A stretch of DNA of 21,322 bases from Deltaproteobacteria bacterium (GTDB lineage Bacteria; Myxococcota; UBA796; SXON01), in the NCBI GenBank assembly GCA_947483545.1, contig CANKNP010000038.1, positions 1 to 21,322 on the forward strand. The letters are read 5' to 3'. Position numbers and translations under genes: made by a program. Of this stretch, positions 15,570-21,322 are shown in pieces. How positions within the stretch are numbered: position 1 is the first letter of the stretch; every line of letters begins with the position of its first letter. Under the pieces are notes generated by a model. That model made no database searches and was not told where the DNA came from. It saw only the letters and a list, made by a program, of their open reading frames with translations.

Positions 15570-15706
15570 ATTGCCCACTCTACCTGTCCTTCTGATGCCG
15601 CGCGGGGCCGGAAGACCGTGGTGAGGCGCGGCGGTGCCTGGCGCGAAGAGCGGCATGAAGAGCCACGCTGCGGCTGGGGCAAAAAACCCTGAGACATTTT
15701 CCCTTC

Positions 15707-15729
15707 TGGTGCCCTTACCGTTCATACCG
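15707..15729 (+). promoter_or_regulatory. Copy 1 of a 23-bp element preceding two genes
   Basis: TGGTGCC-C-TTACCGTT-C-ATACCG, ending 12 bases before the ATG at 15742. The second copy at 16497-16519 differs at two positions only and has the same 12-base distance to its ATG. It contains TACCG twice, spaced by four bases. Likely a promoter or operator element shared by the two transcription units. Confidence 0.55.
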
Positions 15730-15741
15730 AGAGCTGCTCCC

Positions 15742-16485
15742 ATGTCCGACGGAAATGAGCCCCCTGATTCACCGACCCGGATCGCGCCGTCGATCCTCAG
15801 GACGCGGCGGGAACGCCGGCCAAAGCAGGTTACCGTGTTGCCTGCGGCGGCGCCCGACGAGCTGCTCGATGCGGTCGCACTGGAGATCACCCGACTCGTC
15901 CGAGAGTCTCCGCTCGACCTTGCTCGCGCGATCGGTCACCTGGTGGTGGAACGTCTTCACGCCGGGAGCCTCGCGGAGTGGCGCAGGTACGGCGAGAAGA
16001 ACGCGTCCTTCCGGGGGCTGGCGACCCGCCTGGAGGCCGCCGGACTCCCGCTGGGCGTGTCGCTCCTCCGGCGCGCGGTTTCCCTTGTGGAGCTTGAGGG
16101 CCGCCTCGACGTACTGACCTGGAAGCATCTGAGCATCGGAGACATCCGGCTGGCGTTCCCGCTCCCGGAAGACGAGCAGCTCGTGGTCCTGACCAAGGCC
16201 GACGACGAGCGCTGGACGGTCGTGAAGATGGAGCGGGAGATCCGGGCGATGCGCAAGGGGACATCCGATGGGGGCAAGCGTCCCAACGGGCGCCCCCCGG
16301 ATCCGGCGTTCCAGCGCTTCGCCCGCCACGTGGACAAGCTCCTGTTGGAGCCTGACCGTTGGTTTGGGGACTTCGATCGAATCGTCGAGCTCGACCCCGA
16401 GGAGCGGAAGAAGATGCGGGGTAATCTCGTCGCGTTGGCCCAGCGGTGCGCGGAGCTTACTGAGCGGCTGGGAAACGATGACTGA
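15742..16485 (+). CDS. Uncharacterised protein, possible ParB-like/HTH DNA-binding
   Basis: A 247-residue soluble protein. The middle part reads ALEITRLVRESPLDLARAIGHLVVERLHAGSLAEWRRYGEKNASFRGLATRLEAAGLPLGVSLLRRAVSLVEL, followed by WKHLSIGDIRLAFPLPEDEQLVVLTKADDERWTVVKMEREIRAM. The pattern (helical pair, S/H-x-R then L-P-x-x-x-Q followed by a K/E-rich helix) resembles the HTH part of ParB/KorB-type proteins, but the match is by eye and weak. The basic stretch RRERRPK near residue 22 also suits nucleic-acid binding. I chose the ATG at 15742; the frame is open to an ATG at 15655 or 15634, which would place the conserved 23-bp element inside the coding region. Divergent from the ECF sigma/CHAT operon, so possibly its regulator or target. 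Confidence 0.7.
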   Translation: MSDGNEPPDSPTRIAPSILRTRRERRPKQVTVLPAAAPDELLDAVALEITRLVRESPLDLARAIGHLVVERLHAGSLAEWRRYGEKNASFRGLATRLEAAGLPLGVSLLRRAVSLVELEGRLDVLTWKHLSIGDIRLAFPLPEDEQLVVLTKADDERWTVVKMEREIRAMRKGTSDGGKRPNGRPPDPAFQRFARHVDKLLLEPDRWFGDFDRIVELDPEERKKMRGNLVALAQRCAELTERLGNDD

Positions 16486-16496
16486 TGCGACCTTTG

Positions 16497-16519
16497 TGGT
16501 GCCGTTACCGTTAATACCG
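16497..16519 (+). promoter_or_regulatory. Copy 2 of the 23-bp element
   Basis: TGGTGCC-G-TTACCGTT-A-ATACCG, 21 of 23 positions identical to 15707-15729, ending 12 bases before the ATG at 16532. GGGAGG (16519-16524) overlaps its last base and gives the following ORF a near-consensus ribosome binding site with a seven-base spacer. Confidence 0.55.
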
Positions 16520-16531
16520 GGAGGATCTCGC

Positions 16532-16633
16532 ATGTGCGCTGGATATGCAACACACCGCTCGACTGAGGCCCGAGACTGGGCGAAGGCACCGGTCAACACC
16601 GTGAAATGGCGGGGAGGCGGACATGACGAGTGA
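16532..16633 (+). CDS. Small ORF (33 residues) with strong ribosome binding site
   Basis: A 33-residue ORF starting MCAGYATHRSTEARDWAK, preceded by GGGAGG at seven bases. Its stop (16631-16633) overlaps the start region of the next ORF at 16623 by 11 bases, which suggests translational coupling. An alternative start at 16478 overlaps the stop of the 247-residue gene and would give 51 residues, running through the 23-bp element. No family recognised; it may be a leader peptide or small protein. Confidence 0.45.
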   Translation: MCAGYATHRSTEARDWAKAPVNTVKWRGGGHDE

Positions 16634-17363
16634 TGTGCTGATCGGCATCTGCGCGTCGTCCCCCACACACATGCGCCTCCCGGGGGAACATCCGGCGTCT
16701 GCCAGCGAATCGGAGACACCGGATATCCTCTCCTTGAGCATCTGTTTTTGGCGAGATGTGATCGCCGGTCAGTCGCTCATCGCTCGGCAGGATGGGCGCA
16801 GCCAACCGTCAGCTCACAGTCAATGGGGTGGGCTTGATTTCGCCCAGGCCCGCGCGGTGGTGCGCGGCGAGGTGGTGCGCGGCGAGGCGGTGCCCGAGGA
16901 GTTCGGACCTCCCCCCCACGTCTGGAGGCTGCTGGGAGGTGTCGTCGCCTGTTCCCCACGCGACCTGCAGAGCTGGGCATGTCGCGTGCAAGCGCGGATG
17001 TTCGTACGCAGTCATTCCACCCACCCGCCTGCCGGGCTTGCTCAAATCGCGGTGGCCGGAGAACGGGGAGATCGTCGCAGTTGGACCACGGGGGTGCTCT
17101 CGGAGGTCTCGTCGCACGACTCTCGCAGCCCGCACGCATTGCGGCTCCTACTCGAACGGGAACTCGCCGCCGCATCCGTTGAACTTTCACTGGAACTGCC
17201 TTTGGACCACCCCTGGCCGACCTCCACCCTGGAGCCCCTCAACGGTTTGTCCGAATTCGACGCCAGGCAGGTGGTGGCCTCTTTGAGAGGACGAACGCCC
17301 ACAGCCGCCGTCGTGCGCCGTGCCATGCGCAGGTTTGTGCCGGATCCGGCGCCGACTCGGTGA
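16623..17363 (+). CDS. Hypothetical protein, member of a locally duplicated family
   Basis: A 246-residue ORF with GGGAGG and a five-base spacer before the ATG at 16623. No family is recognised. Residues from about 89 (VPEEFGPPPHVWRLLGGVVACSPRD, CRVQARMFVRSHSTH) and the end (VVASLRGRTPTAAVVRRAMRRFVPDPAPTR) have a second, damaged copy at 17964-18231. Several differences between the copies fall at third codon positions (for example in CR-x-QA-x-x-FVRSHSTH), so this frame was once under protein selection. The first 80 residues have no counterpart in this frame. A reading ANRQLTVNGVG in another frame at about 16798-16830 matches the second copy (AGCKLAVTDGVG), so this gene may itself carry a frameshift near 16830-16855. 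Confidence 0.45.
   Translation: MTSDVLIGICASSPTHMRLPGEHPASASESETPDILSLSICFWRDVIAGQSLIARQDGRSQPSAHSQWGGLDFAQARAVVRGEVVRGEAVPEEFGPPPHVWRLLGGVVACSPRDLQSWACRVQARMFVRSHSTHPPAGLAQIAVAGERGDRRSWTTGVLSEVSSHDSRSPHALRLLLERELAAASVELSLELPLDHPWPTSTLEPLNGLSEFDARQVVASLRGRTPTAAVVRRAMRRFVPDPAPTR
16856..16885 (+). repeat. Tandem duplication of a 15-bp unit
   Basis: GGTGGTGCGCGGCGA occurs twice in immediate succession, adding five residues (VVRGE repeated) to the ORF at 16623. The second copy of this gene family lacks it, so it is likely a recent slippage event. Confidence 0.8.
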
Positions 17364-17497
17364 GGCGTGGAGAAGTTCTCAAATTCGGCGTGTCGGCGGC
17401 GCTGGTGTATTTGTCTGAACTCCCATAGACCCAACGGGGACACCGGCGAGTTCGCGGAGTTCGCCACATCAACACCCACACTCACAGGATGATGCCC
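16886..17497 (+). repeat. Copy 1 of a dispersed duplication (gene end plus non-coding leader)
   Basis: Aligns with 17964-18374. Shared blocks are GAGGAGTTCG through CATTC-n-ACCCAC, then GCCAGGC-n-GGTGGTGGCC through the stop codon, then a highly similar non-coding part (GTTCTCAAATTCGGCGTGTC, CCCATAGAC, ACACCGGCG) ending close to AGGA before the next gene. Copy 1 has about 180 bases (roughly 17056-17236) that copy 2 lacks. The non-coding part is as well conserved as the coding part. Confidence 0.7.
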
Positions 17498-17800
17498 ATG
17501 CAAAAGATCAGGACCGTTCCCCTCCCCTGGCCGAAGCTCCACGTCGACCCGACCACGGAGGTCGCCATCCTCGCTTCCGCCTGGATCCCCGCTCAAGAGC
17601 TCTACAAGTTCCGGGGGAACTACGAGATCCTCGACCCGACCGGCGGGGTGACCGTCGCCTTGGGGTACCAGACCGCGAACGTCGAGAACGCCCCGGATGC
17701 CCACGTCGTGGACACGACCTTCCAGACGGCGGCCGGTGTCTCCTTCGGCAGCTCGGTCACCGAAGAGGAGGGTAGTGGTTGGGAGCCATCCCAGCGCTAA
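17498..17800 (+). CDS. Small hypothetical beta-rich protein
   Basis: A 100-residue protein starting MQKIRTVPLPWPKLHVD. No family, signal peptide or membrane segment is seen. It contains alternating hydrophobic stretches (EVAILASAWIPAQELYKF, GVTVALGYQTANVEN) suggesting beta structure. I chose the ATG at 17498 because AGGA (17486-17489) lies eight bases upstream; ATGs at 17489 and 17492 are in frame and would add two or three residues. The gene follows directly on the repeated leader that also precedes the gene region near 18397. Composition looks genuinely coding. The abrupt acidic end (TEEEGSGWEPSQR) may mean it is shortened. Confidence 0.6.
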   Translation: MQKIRTVPLPWPKLHVDPTTEVAILASAWIPAQELYKFRGNYEILDPTGGVTVALGYQTANVENAPDAHVVDTTFQTAAGVSFGSSVTEEEGSGWEPSQR

Positions 17801-17849
17801 TGCTGCCTCCGCCCTTTGCACTTTTGCGGTGACCGATCGACCGATCCTG

Positions 17850-17870
17850 AGCGCCGGTCACGGGCGCTTT
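17850..17870 (+). terminator. Weak terminator-like hairpin
   Basis: AGCGCC and GGCGCT pair across a seven-base loop, followed by TT, 50 bases after the stop at 17800. The U-tract is too short for a confident intrinsic terminator. Nothing else is clear in 17801-17963. Confidence 0.3.
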
Positions 17871-17963
17871 GCCGATGTCGTGTTGAGCGCCCGCTGACAG
17901 CGTTCCGATGAAGCCGGTTGCAAGCTGGCTGTCACCGACGGAGTAGGTACGGGAGGGGTCCGC

Positions 17964-18231
17964 GGCGGAGCAATGCCTGAGGAGTTCGACCCTACGTCAC
18001 AGGTCTGGACGCTGTTGGGAACTGTCGTCGCCTGCTCGCCACCCGACCATGTCGTTTGCAGGCGCTGGTGTTCGTGCGCAGCCATTCGACCCACATCAAA
18101 TCGCCGGGGCAACAGTTTGTCGGGTTCGGCGCCAGGCGGGTGGTGGCCTCTTGGAGAGGACGAACGCCCACAGCCGGCGTCGTGCCCGTGCCTTGCGCAG
18201 GATTGTGCCGGATCCGACGCCGACTCAGTGA
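17964..18231 (+). pseudogene. Frameshifted second copy of the gene at 16623
   Basis: The reading MPEEFDPTSQVWTLLGTVVACSPPD matches the 246-residue protein. It then loses frame through an apparent 13-base deletion near 18047 before continuing as CRLQALVFVRSHSTH. A one-base deletion near 18186 breaks VVASWRGRTPTAGVV from RRALRRIVPDPTPTQ and its stop at 18229-18231. The internal part of copy 1 (about 180 bases) is missing. With three lesions it is very unlikely to make the full product. An ORF starting at the ATG at 17973 might still express a short peptide. Confidence 0.55.
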
Positions 18232-18374
18232 GGCGTGGAGAGGTTCTCAAATTCGGCGTGTCGGCAGCGCTGGCGCAATTGTTGGGACGCCCATAGACAC
18301 AATGCGCGGCCGGAGACACCGGCGCATCAGTGGCCTTCTCCACAGCAAACAACCATCACCAACAGGAAGATCCC
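18110..18374 (+). repeat. Copy 2 of the repeated gene end plus leader
   Basis: Counterpart of about 17236-17497. The non-coding stretch after the stop (18232-18374) keeps GTTCTCAAATTCGGCGTGTC, CCCATAGAC, ACACCGGCG and ends in ACAGGAAGATCCC, against ACAGGATGATGCCC in copy 1. It precedes an unrelated gene, as if the leader, not the downstream gene, was duplicated. Confidence 0.65.
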
Positions 18375-18396
18375 AATCCGCGGCACACGACGGACC

Positions 18397-19044
18397 ATGG
18401 GGGTGGGCGTAGAAAGCGGCCCATCGCCGATCCGTGGGGTGAGTTCGAGAATGGGAGAGCAGGTCGAGCTGACGGGCTGCGCCGCGGGAGGGGGCTGCGC
18501 CGGAAGGTGCGAGCGGGACGGGATGAAGGGGTGTGGGAAGGAGCGACAAGGGACGCTAATCCAGGCCCCGCTGAGTCGCCGTCAGCTTGCTCCACCTGTT
18601 CCCGGCGACGGCATTCCCTGGGATGGCAATCCGCCCACCATCAAGCGCCTCCCTCGCGGTGGGCCGTCGAGGCCCGGAAACGGCGACGGCAATCCGTGTA
18701 GCGTGTTGGAGCATTATTGCTTCACTTCCGGGCTCGTGACGGAAATGGCGAACGCTTGGCTGAGCGCGGGTGGGTCGCCTTATGCGGTGGCTGAGGCGCT
18801 GTATGAGGAAATGGGGCGGGAGTATTGTCTCAGGGGGTGCTTTCGTTACGAAGAATGCGAGCTGGCAGACGCGTGGGTAGTGTACTCAGAATACGAGCCT
18901 GAAAGCGGGGGTCTCGACTGGGCGTGGACCTACAACTGGATCTGTTGTTGTTCTGAAGACCCCGGCATTGATCCACCAAAATTTCCGAAGTTGGATCCGT
19001 GGGATCCGAGCGACGATTGCCCATGGGAGGATACTAATGCGTGA
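18397..19044 (+). CDS. Cys-rich hypothetical protein
   Basis: A protein of up to 215 residues from the ATG at 18397; no family recognised. The N-terminal third is low-complexity (Gly/Pro/Arg) and may not be translated: in-frame ATGs at 18451 (preceded by GGTGAG) and 18525 are alternatives, and the frame is open back to a GTG at 18235 within the repeated leader. The C-terminal part is convincing protein: CSVLEHYCFTSGLVTEMANAWLSAGGSPYAVAEALYEEMGREYCLRGCFRYEEC, then WICCCSEDPG and a Pro/Asp/Trp-rich tail (DPWDPSDDCPWED). The many Cys residues suggest disulfides or metal binding, but no signal peptide is seen. Its stop overlaps the lipoprotein start by eight bases, so the pair is co-translated. 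Confidence 0.6.
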   Translation: MGVGVESGPSPIRGVSSRMGEQVELTGCAAGGGCAGRCERDGMKGCGKERQGTLIQAPLSRRQLAPPVPGDGIPWDGNPPTIKRLPRGGPSRPGNGDGNPCSVLEHYCFTSGLVTEMANAWLSAGGSPYAVAEALYEEMGREYCLRGCFRYEECELADAWVVYSEYEPESGGLDWAWTYNWICCCSEDPGIDPPKFPKLDPWDPSDDCPWEDTNA

Positions 19045-19489
19045 GTTCTTCCGACACACAGGGTGGCTGTGCGTTTGGGCAGGCTGGCTGTTCGGTTGCG
19101 CGGGCAAGTCGTTGCCCGACAGCCCGGTCATGGACGACACCGCGGCGCCTTACCGGGACACTGCCGACTCCGGCGACCAGGAAAGCGAGGGCGAAATTCA
19201 CTACGACGTGCTTACCGAGAGCGAGGAGATCTGGCTCATCCGGGTTGACGAACCGGACAGGCTGTTAATCTCGGAGAAGCACAGTTTGATTACGTCAGGG
19301 ACGTGGTTCACAGCCCCCGCGGGGGATTGGTACATGGTCGTGTTCCTCTTCTACCCCCCGGAGGGTGGCTGCAATCAGACGGCAACCGAACACCTCGAGC
19401 CGGGCAGTGAGATCCGGCTACAAATTTCAGAGTTACCGTACACCTACACGGGGCGAACCTGCAATGTCGAGGCCGACACCGGCTCTTGA
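19037..19489 (+). CDS. Small predicted lipoprotein
   Basis: A 150-residue protein with a lipoprotein signal: MREFFRHTGWLCVWAGWLFGCAGKS, with lipobox W-L-F-G-C at residues 17-21. Mature part is acidic (DDTAAPYRDTADSGDQESEGEIHYD), then beta-like (EIWLIRVDEPDRLLISEKHSLI, GDWYMVVFLFYPPEGG), with two Cys near the end that may pair. No family recognised. The ATG at 19037 has a strong ribosome binding site GGGAGG (19025-19030) six bases upstream and overlaps the stop of the Cys-rich gene. Residues after the Cys are AGKS, with no Asp at +2, so sorting to the outer membrane is plausible by the E. coli rule. Confidence 0.75.
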   Translation: MREFFRHTGWLCVWAGWLFGCAGKSLPDSPVMDDTAAPYRDTADSGDQESEGEIHYDVLTESEEIWLIRVDEPDRLLISEKHSLITSGTWFTAPAGDWYMVVFLFYPPEGGCNQTATEHLEPGSEIRLQISELPYTYTGRTCNVEADTGS

Positions 19490-19635
19490 CTGCCCGAACC
19501 AAGGCTGTGGCGCCCGGCACGGCACCGTCCAGTCCGACCAGGTCCTGACTGTGATGTCGACTTGGTTGAACCATCAGCCAACCCCCAACACAACAGCCCG
19601 ATCCTGAGTTGACGTTGACCCCCATCGAGGTGTCC

Positions 19636-19842
19636 ATGTCCCGTCGTCGCAAGGTTTCCAACGCCGAAACCGCCCAGTTCTGGCTCGCCGCGGCCGAGCA
19701 GTCCGGCCTCACGCGGGTCGCTTGGTGCGCTCCAGTGCTGGCGGCTCGCGCTCGGCCGGCGGGCAGCCCGACCCGCGGATCGGGCGCATACATGGTTGGA
19801 TCGGGTGAGCGCCGCGCCGAAGCCTCGGTCAGGCGCCGATGA
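19636..19842 (+). pseudogene. Possible transposase (IS66 TnpA-like) remnant
   Basis: The first 30 residues from the ATG at 19636 (MSRRRKVSNAETAQFWLAAAEQSGLTRVAWCA) resemble the start of IS66-type accessory TnpA proteins, which have a W-x-x-x-x-x-x-Q-x-SGLS-x-x-x-FC pattern before their HTH. The remainder is Arg/Ala/Pro-rich and reads as a frameshifted or unrelated tail up to the stop at 19842, overlapping the end of the minus-strand hydroxylase gene. No inverted ends were found. The stretch 19490-19635 before it shows nothing recognisable. Confidence 0.35.
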
Positions 19843-20488
19843 TGGGGCTGTCGGACGGCGGGCCCACCGGAGGCGCGGCAACCGGCGCGTTCGCGATGGC
19901 CGGCCCGGACAGGCAGGTGTCTCCGTCGAAGGCGGAGGTATCGGAACCCGGCCGCGCATTCAACAGCGTGAAGTCCGCCGCGTACCGCAGGTCCGGCTCA
20001 CCGGAGGGCGTGAACAACCAGCGCGGGGCCCGAGCGCTCGGGATCGCGACGTGCGGCGTCGGAACAAGGCTTCCGAACACAACATCCCAGAGCGGGGAGG
20101 TCACGCCGTGGTTCGAGGAGCGGGCGCGGAAGTGGTGGCCGAGGTGATGACGGCGAAGCCAAAGGCCGGCCGCACCGCGCGGGGGGCGTTGGTGGATGGC
20201 GCGGTGGAAGACCTCGTAGCCGATGTAGGTCGCGACGAAGCCCAAGGTGTAGGCGACGGCTGCCGCGCCAAGCCAGAGCCCCGAGAGGCTGAGCAGACCG
20301 ACCACGACGACCACAGCCGGCGCCTTTTCGCGGGCGGGCGTGAAGTACCCGTCGATCTGGTGGTGCTTGCGGTGCTCCACGGCGAGCGCCACTGTGGTTC
20401 GGGGATTGTGGAAGACGAAGCGGTGGAGCAGGTACTCGGTGAGCGTCCAGGTGAAGCCGCCAGCGAGCGCACACACGATGATCAGCAT
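19829..20488 (-). CDS. Fatty acid hydroxylase / sterol desaturase family membrane protein
   Basis: A 219-residue integral membrane di-iron oxygenase-family protein, predicted to hydroxylate or desaturate a lipid. The His clusters are intact: H22-x4-H27 (HRFVFH), H39-x2-H42-H43 (EHRKHH), H95-x3-H99 (HRAIH), H114-H115-x2-H118-H119 (HHLGHH) and N126-H127. Hydrophobic segments lie at about 2-20 and 56-92. The last 40 residues are Pro/Ala/Ser-rich and outside the usual family core. The ATG overlaps the TetR gene stop by seven bases (ATGCTGA), so the pair forms one operon and the enzyme is probably under TetR control. The substrate is unknown. Confidence 0.88.
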   Translation of the reverse strand: MLIIVCALAGGFTWTLTEYLLHRFVFHNPRTTVALAVEHRKHHQIDGYFTPAREKAPAVVVVVGLLSLSGLWLGAAAVAYTLGFVATYIGYEVFHRAIHQRPPRGAAGLWLRRHHLGHHFRARSSNHGVTSPLWDVVFGSLVPTPHVAIPSARAPRWLFTPSGEPDLRYAADFTLLNARPGSDTSAFDGDTCLSGPAIANAPVAAPPVGPPSDSPIIGA

Positions 20489-21132
20489 GAAGCCTCCGCG
20501 AGGGTGGCGGCCGGCGCGCCCCAGCCGCGCAGCAGGGTGATCGGCACCGCAGCCGCGAGGTCCGCGACCGGGATGACGGGGGTGAGCCGTTGCAGCTTGG
20601 CGAGACCGAGCACTCCCTGTTGGGCGGCGAGCAGGGTGATCGCGCGCTGGAGCGGGTCACCGGGGTCCAACGGGGCCTCGGAGAGCGCGATCACGAGCGG
20701 CGCCAGCGCGGTGAGCGCGGTCGTGACCAGGGGGCTGGCAACGGGGTCCGGCAGGCGCGTCTCCGGGTCCCCAACCAGCCGCCCGATGATCCGCGCGAGC
20801 TCGGGGTCGCCCAGCACGGCGATGCGCAAGGCGGCAGCGATGGCGAGCACTCTTCGCAGCGCGTACACAGCCGGGTCCGGATGTGCGGGAACATCGGTCG
20901 CGGCCTCGGCCAGACGCGCGGCCTGTCGGGCGACGTGGATGCTGGCGACCTCGTACAGGATGTCCTCTTTGCTGGGGAAGTACCGGTACAGCGCGGCGGG
21001 GGTGAGATCGACGCTGGCGGCGATCTCGCTGAGCGTGACAGCGCCTGTCGCGCCGAGCTGATCGGCAGCGGCCTCCAGGATTCGGGCGCGGGTGGTCGCG
21101 TGGCGGCGAGCGCGGGGTGTTTCGTGAATCAT
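20482..21132 (-). CDS. TetR-family transcriptional regulator
   Basis: A 216-residue TetR/AcrR-type repressor. The N-terminal HTH reads TRARILEAAADQLGATGAVTLSEIAASVDLTPAALYRYFPSKEDILYEV, a near-canonical TetR DNA-binding domain; the C-terminal ligand domain is Ala/Leu-rich and not assignable to a ligand. I chose the ATG at 21132 because a promoter places transcription start on or next to it (leaderless). A GTG at 21150 would add six residues but lies within the spacer of that promoter. The regulator precedes and overlaps the hydroxylase gene, and an inverted repeat in its own promoter suggests autoregulation. It may also control the divergent gene at 21248. Confidence 0.92.
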   Translation of the reverse strand: MIHETPRARRHATTRARILEAAADQLGATGAVTLSEIAASVDLTPAALYRYFPSKEDILYEVASIHVARQAARLAEAATDVPAHPDPAVYALRRVLAIAAALRIAVLGDPELARIIGRLVGDPETRLPDPVASPLVTTALTALAPLVIALSEAPLDPGDPLQRAITLLAAQQGVLGLAKLQRLTPVIPVADLAAAVPITLLRGWGAPAATLAEASC

Positions 21133-21133
21133 G

Positions 21134-21162
21134 GTAACAAAGTAAATCACGTTTACTGTTAC
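21134..21162. promoter_or_regulatory. Probable TetR operator
   Basis: Nested inverted repeats: outer arms GTAACA (21134-21139) and TGTTAC (21157-21162), inner arms AGTAAA (21141-21146) and TTTACT (21152-21157), with centres one base apart. It covers the -10 and spacer of the TetR promoter, as expected for an autorepressor. Confidence 0.6.
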
Positions 21163-21167
21163 GTCAA
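21139..21167 (-). promoter_or_regulatory. Sigma-70-like promoter for the TetR-hydroxylase operon (leaderless)
   Basis: On the minus strand TTGACG (21162-21167) and TACTTT (21139-21144) are separated by 17 bases. The -10 ends six bases before the ATG at 21132, so transcription would start at or beside the A of the start codon. No ribosome binding site is present, which fits a leaderless mRNA. Confidence 0.5.
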
Positions 21168-21247
21168 GGTCCGCCGTGTGTCAACCCTTTCGCCCGCTCG
21201 TGACCGGATACCAGGGTAGGTTCCAGCGGCCAGACCCCGGAGCCTTC

Positions 21248-21322
21248 ATGTCCAACGCCCCCCCCGACGATGCGAGCGAGCGCCCGATTGAGCGCGCCTT
21301 TGAGGATGCGCCAGCGGTCATC
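21248..21322 (+). CDS. Start of an unidentified gene, cut by window edge
   Basis: An open frame from the ATG at 21248 to the window end (25 codons, MSNAPPDDASERPIERAFEDAPAVI). GGAG lies five bases upstream, and the gene is divergent from the TetR regulator with a 115-bp gap. Too short for family assignment. Confidence 0.5.
   Translation, partial: MSNAPPDDASERPIERAFEDAPAVI

Noticed and set aside
17042..17821. Minus-strand ORF of 259 codons
   Set aside because: Covers the small plus-strand gene at 17498 and the repeated segment in antisense; synonymous differences between the copies favour the plus-strand frame.
19796..21061. Plus-strand ORF of 421 codons
   Set aside because: Antisense to the hydroxylase and TetR genes, which have intact His clusters and HTH.
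1..21322. tRNA, rRNA or riboswitch
   Set aside because: No cloverleaf, rRNA core or known riboswitch motif was recognised by eye; a covariance-model search would be needed for a firm negative.

Overview
The window is GC-rich bacterial DNA (about two thirds G+C, with strong third-position GC). It encodes an outer-membrane beta-barrel, an LpxL/HtrB-like acyltransferase and a lipoprotein, so the host is Gram-negative. The style (long ORFs, an ECF sigma factor beside a CHAT protease, many uncharacterised secreted proteins) resembles Myxococcota or related former Deltaproteobacteria. That placement is inference; no rRNA or tRNA gene is present to fix it.

Left part (1-5574, minus strand): three collinear genes read leftwards. 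First comes an unusual outer-membrane protein (signal peptide, TolB/FlgO-like domain, Ala/Lys-rich helical spacer, acidic Ser-Arg repeats, C-terminal barrel). Next is a membrane-anchored alpha/alpha-toroid-like protein, then a long-chain acyl-CoA synthetase cut by the window edge. Divergently (5737-11388, plus strand) lies a tight four-gene operon with 4-base overlaps: a sulfatase-fold membrane enzyme with Thr at the nucleophile position, an LpxL-like acyltransferase, a membrane-anchored type I phosphodiesterase/alkaline-phosphatase-fold protein, and a GT4 glycosyltransferase. It looks like an envelope lipid or glycolipid modification operon.

Centre (11389-16485): a minus-strand operon of an ECF sigma factor, a 765-residue protein joining an N-terminal H-x3-C-x2-C (anti-sigma zinc-finger-like) motif to a TPR-like region and a CHAT caspase-like protease domain, and a beta-rich protein of unknown function. 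Inverted repeats sharing GTTTCC/GGAAAC half-sites lie at both ends of the operon. A divergent gene encodes a possible DNA-binding protein. A 23-bp element in front of it recurs almost exactly before the next small ORF, at the same distance from the ATG. This is the most interesting part of the window: it suggests a protease-gated sigma-factor switch.

Right part (16486-19842): an accessory region of small and uncharacterised ORFs. It includes a partly duplicated gene (second copy frameshifted), a conserved non-coding leader repeated before two different genes, a coupled pair encoding a Cys-rich protein and a lipoprotein, and a possible transposase remnant. From 19829 to 21132 a minus-strand pair encodes a TetR regulator and a fatty-acid-hydroxylase-family membrane protein. 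Its promoter overlaps an inverted repeat and would give a leaderless message. A new plus-strand gene begins at 21248 and runs off the window.
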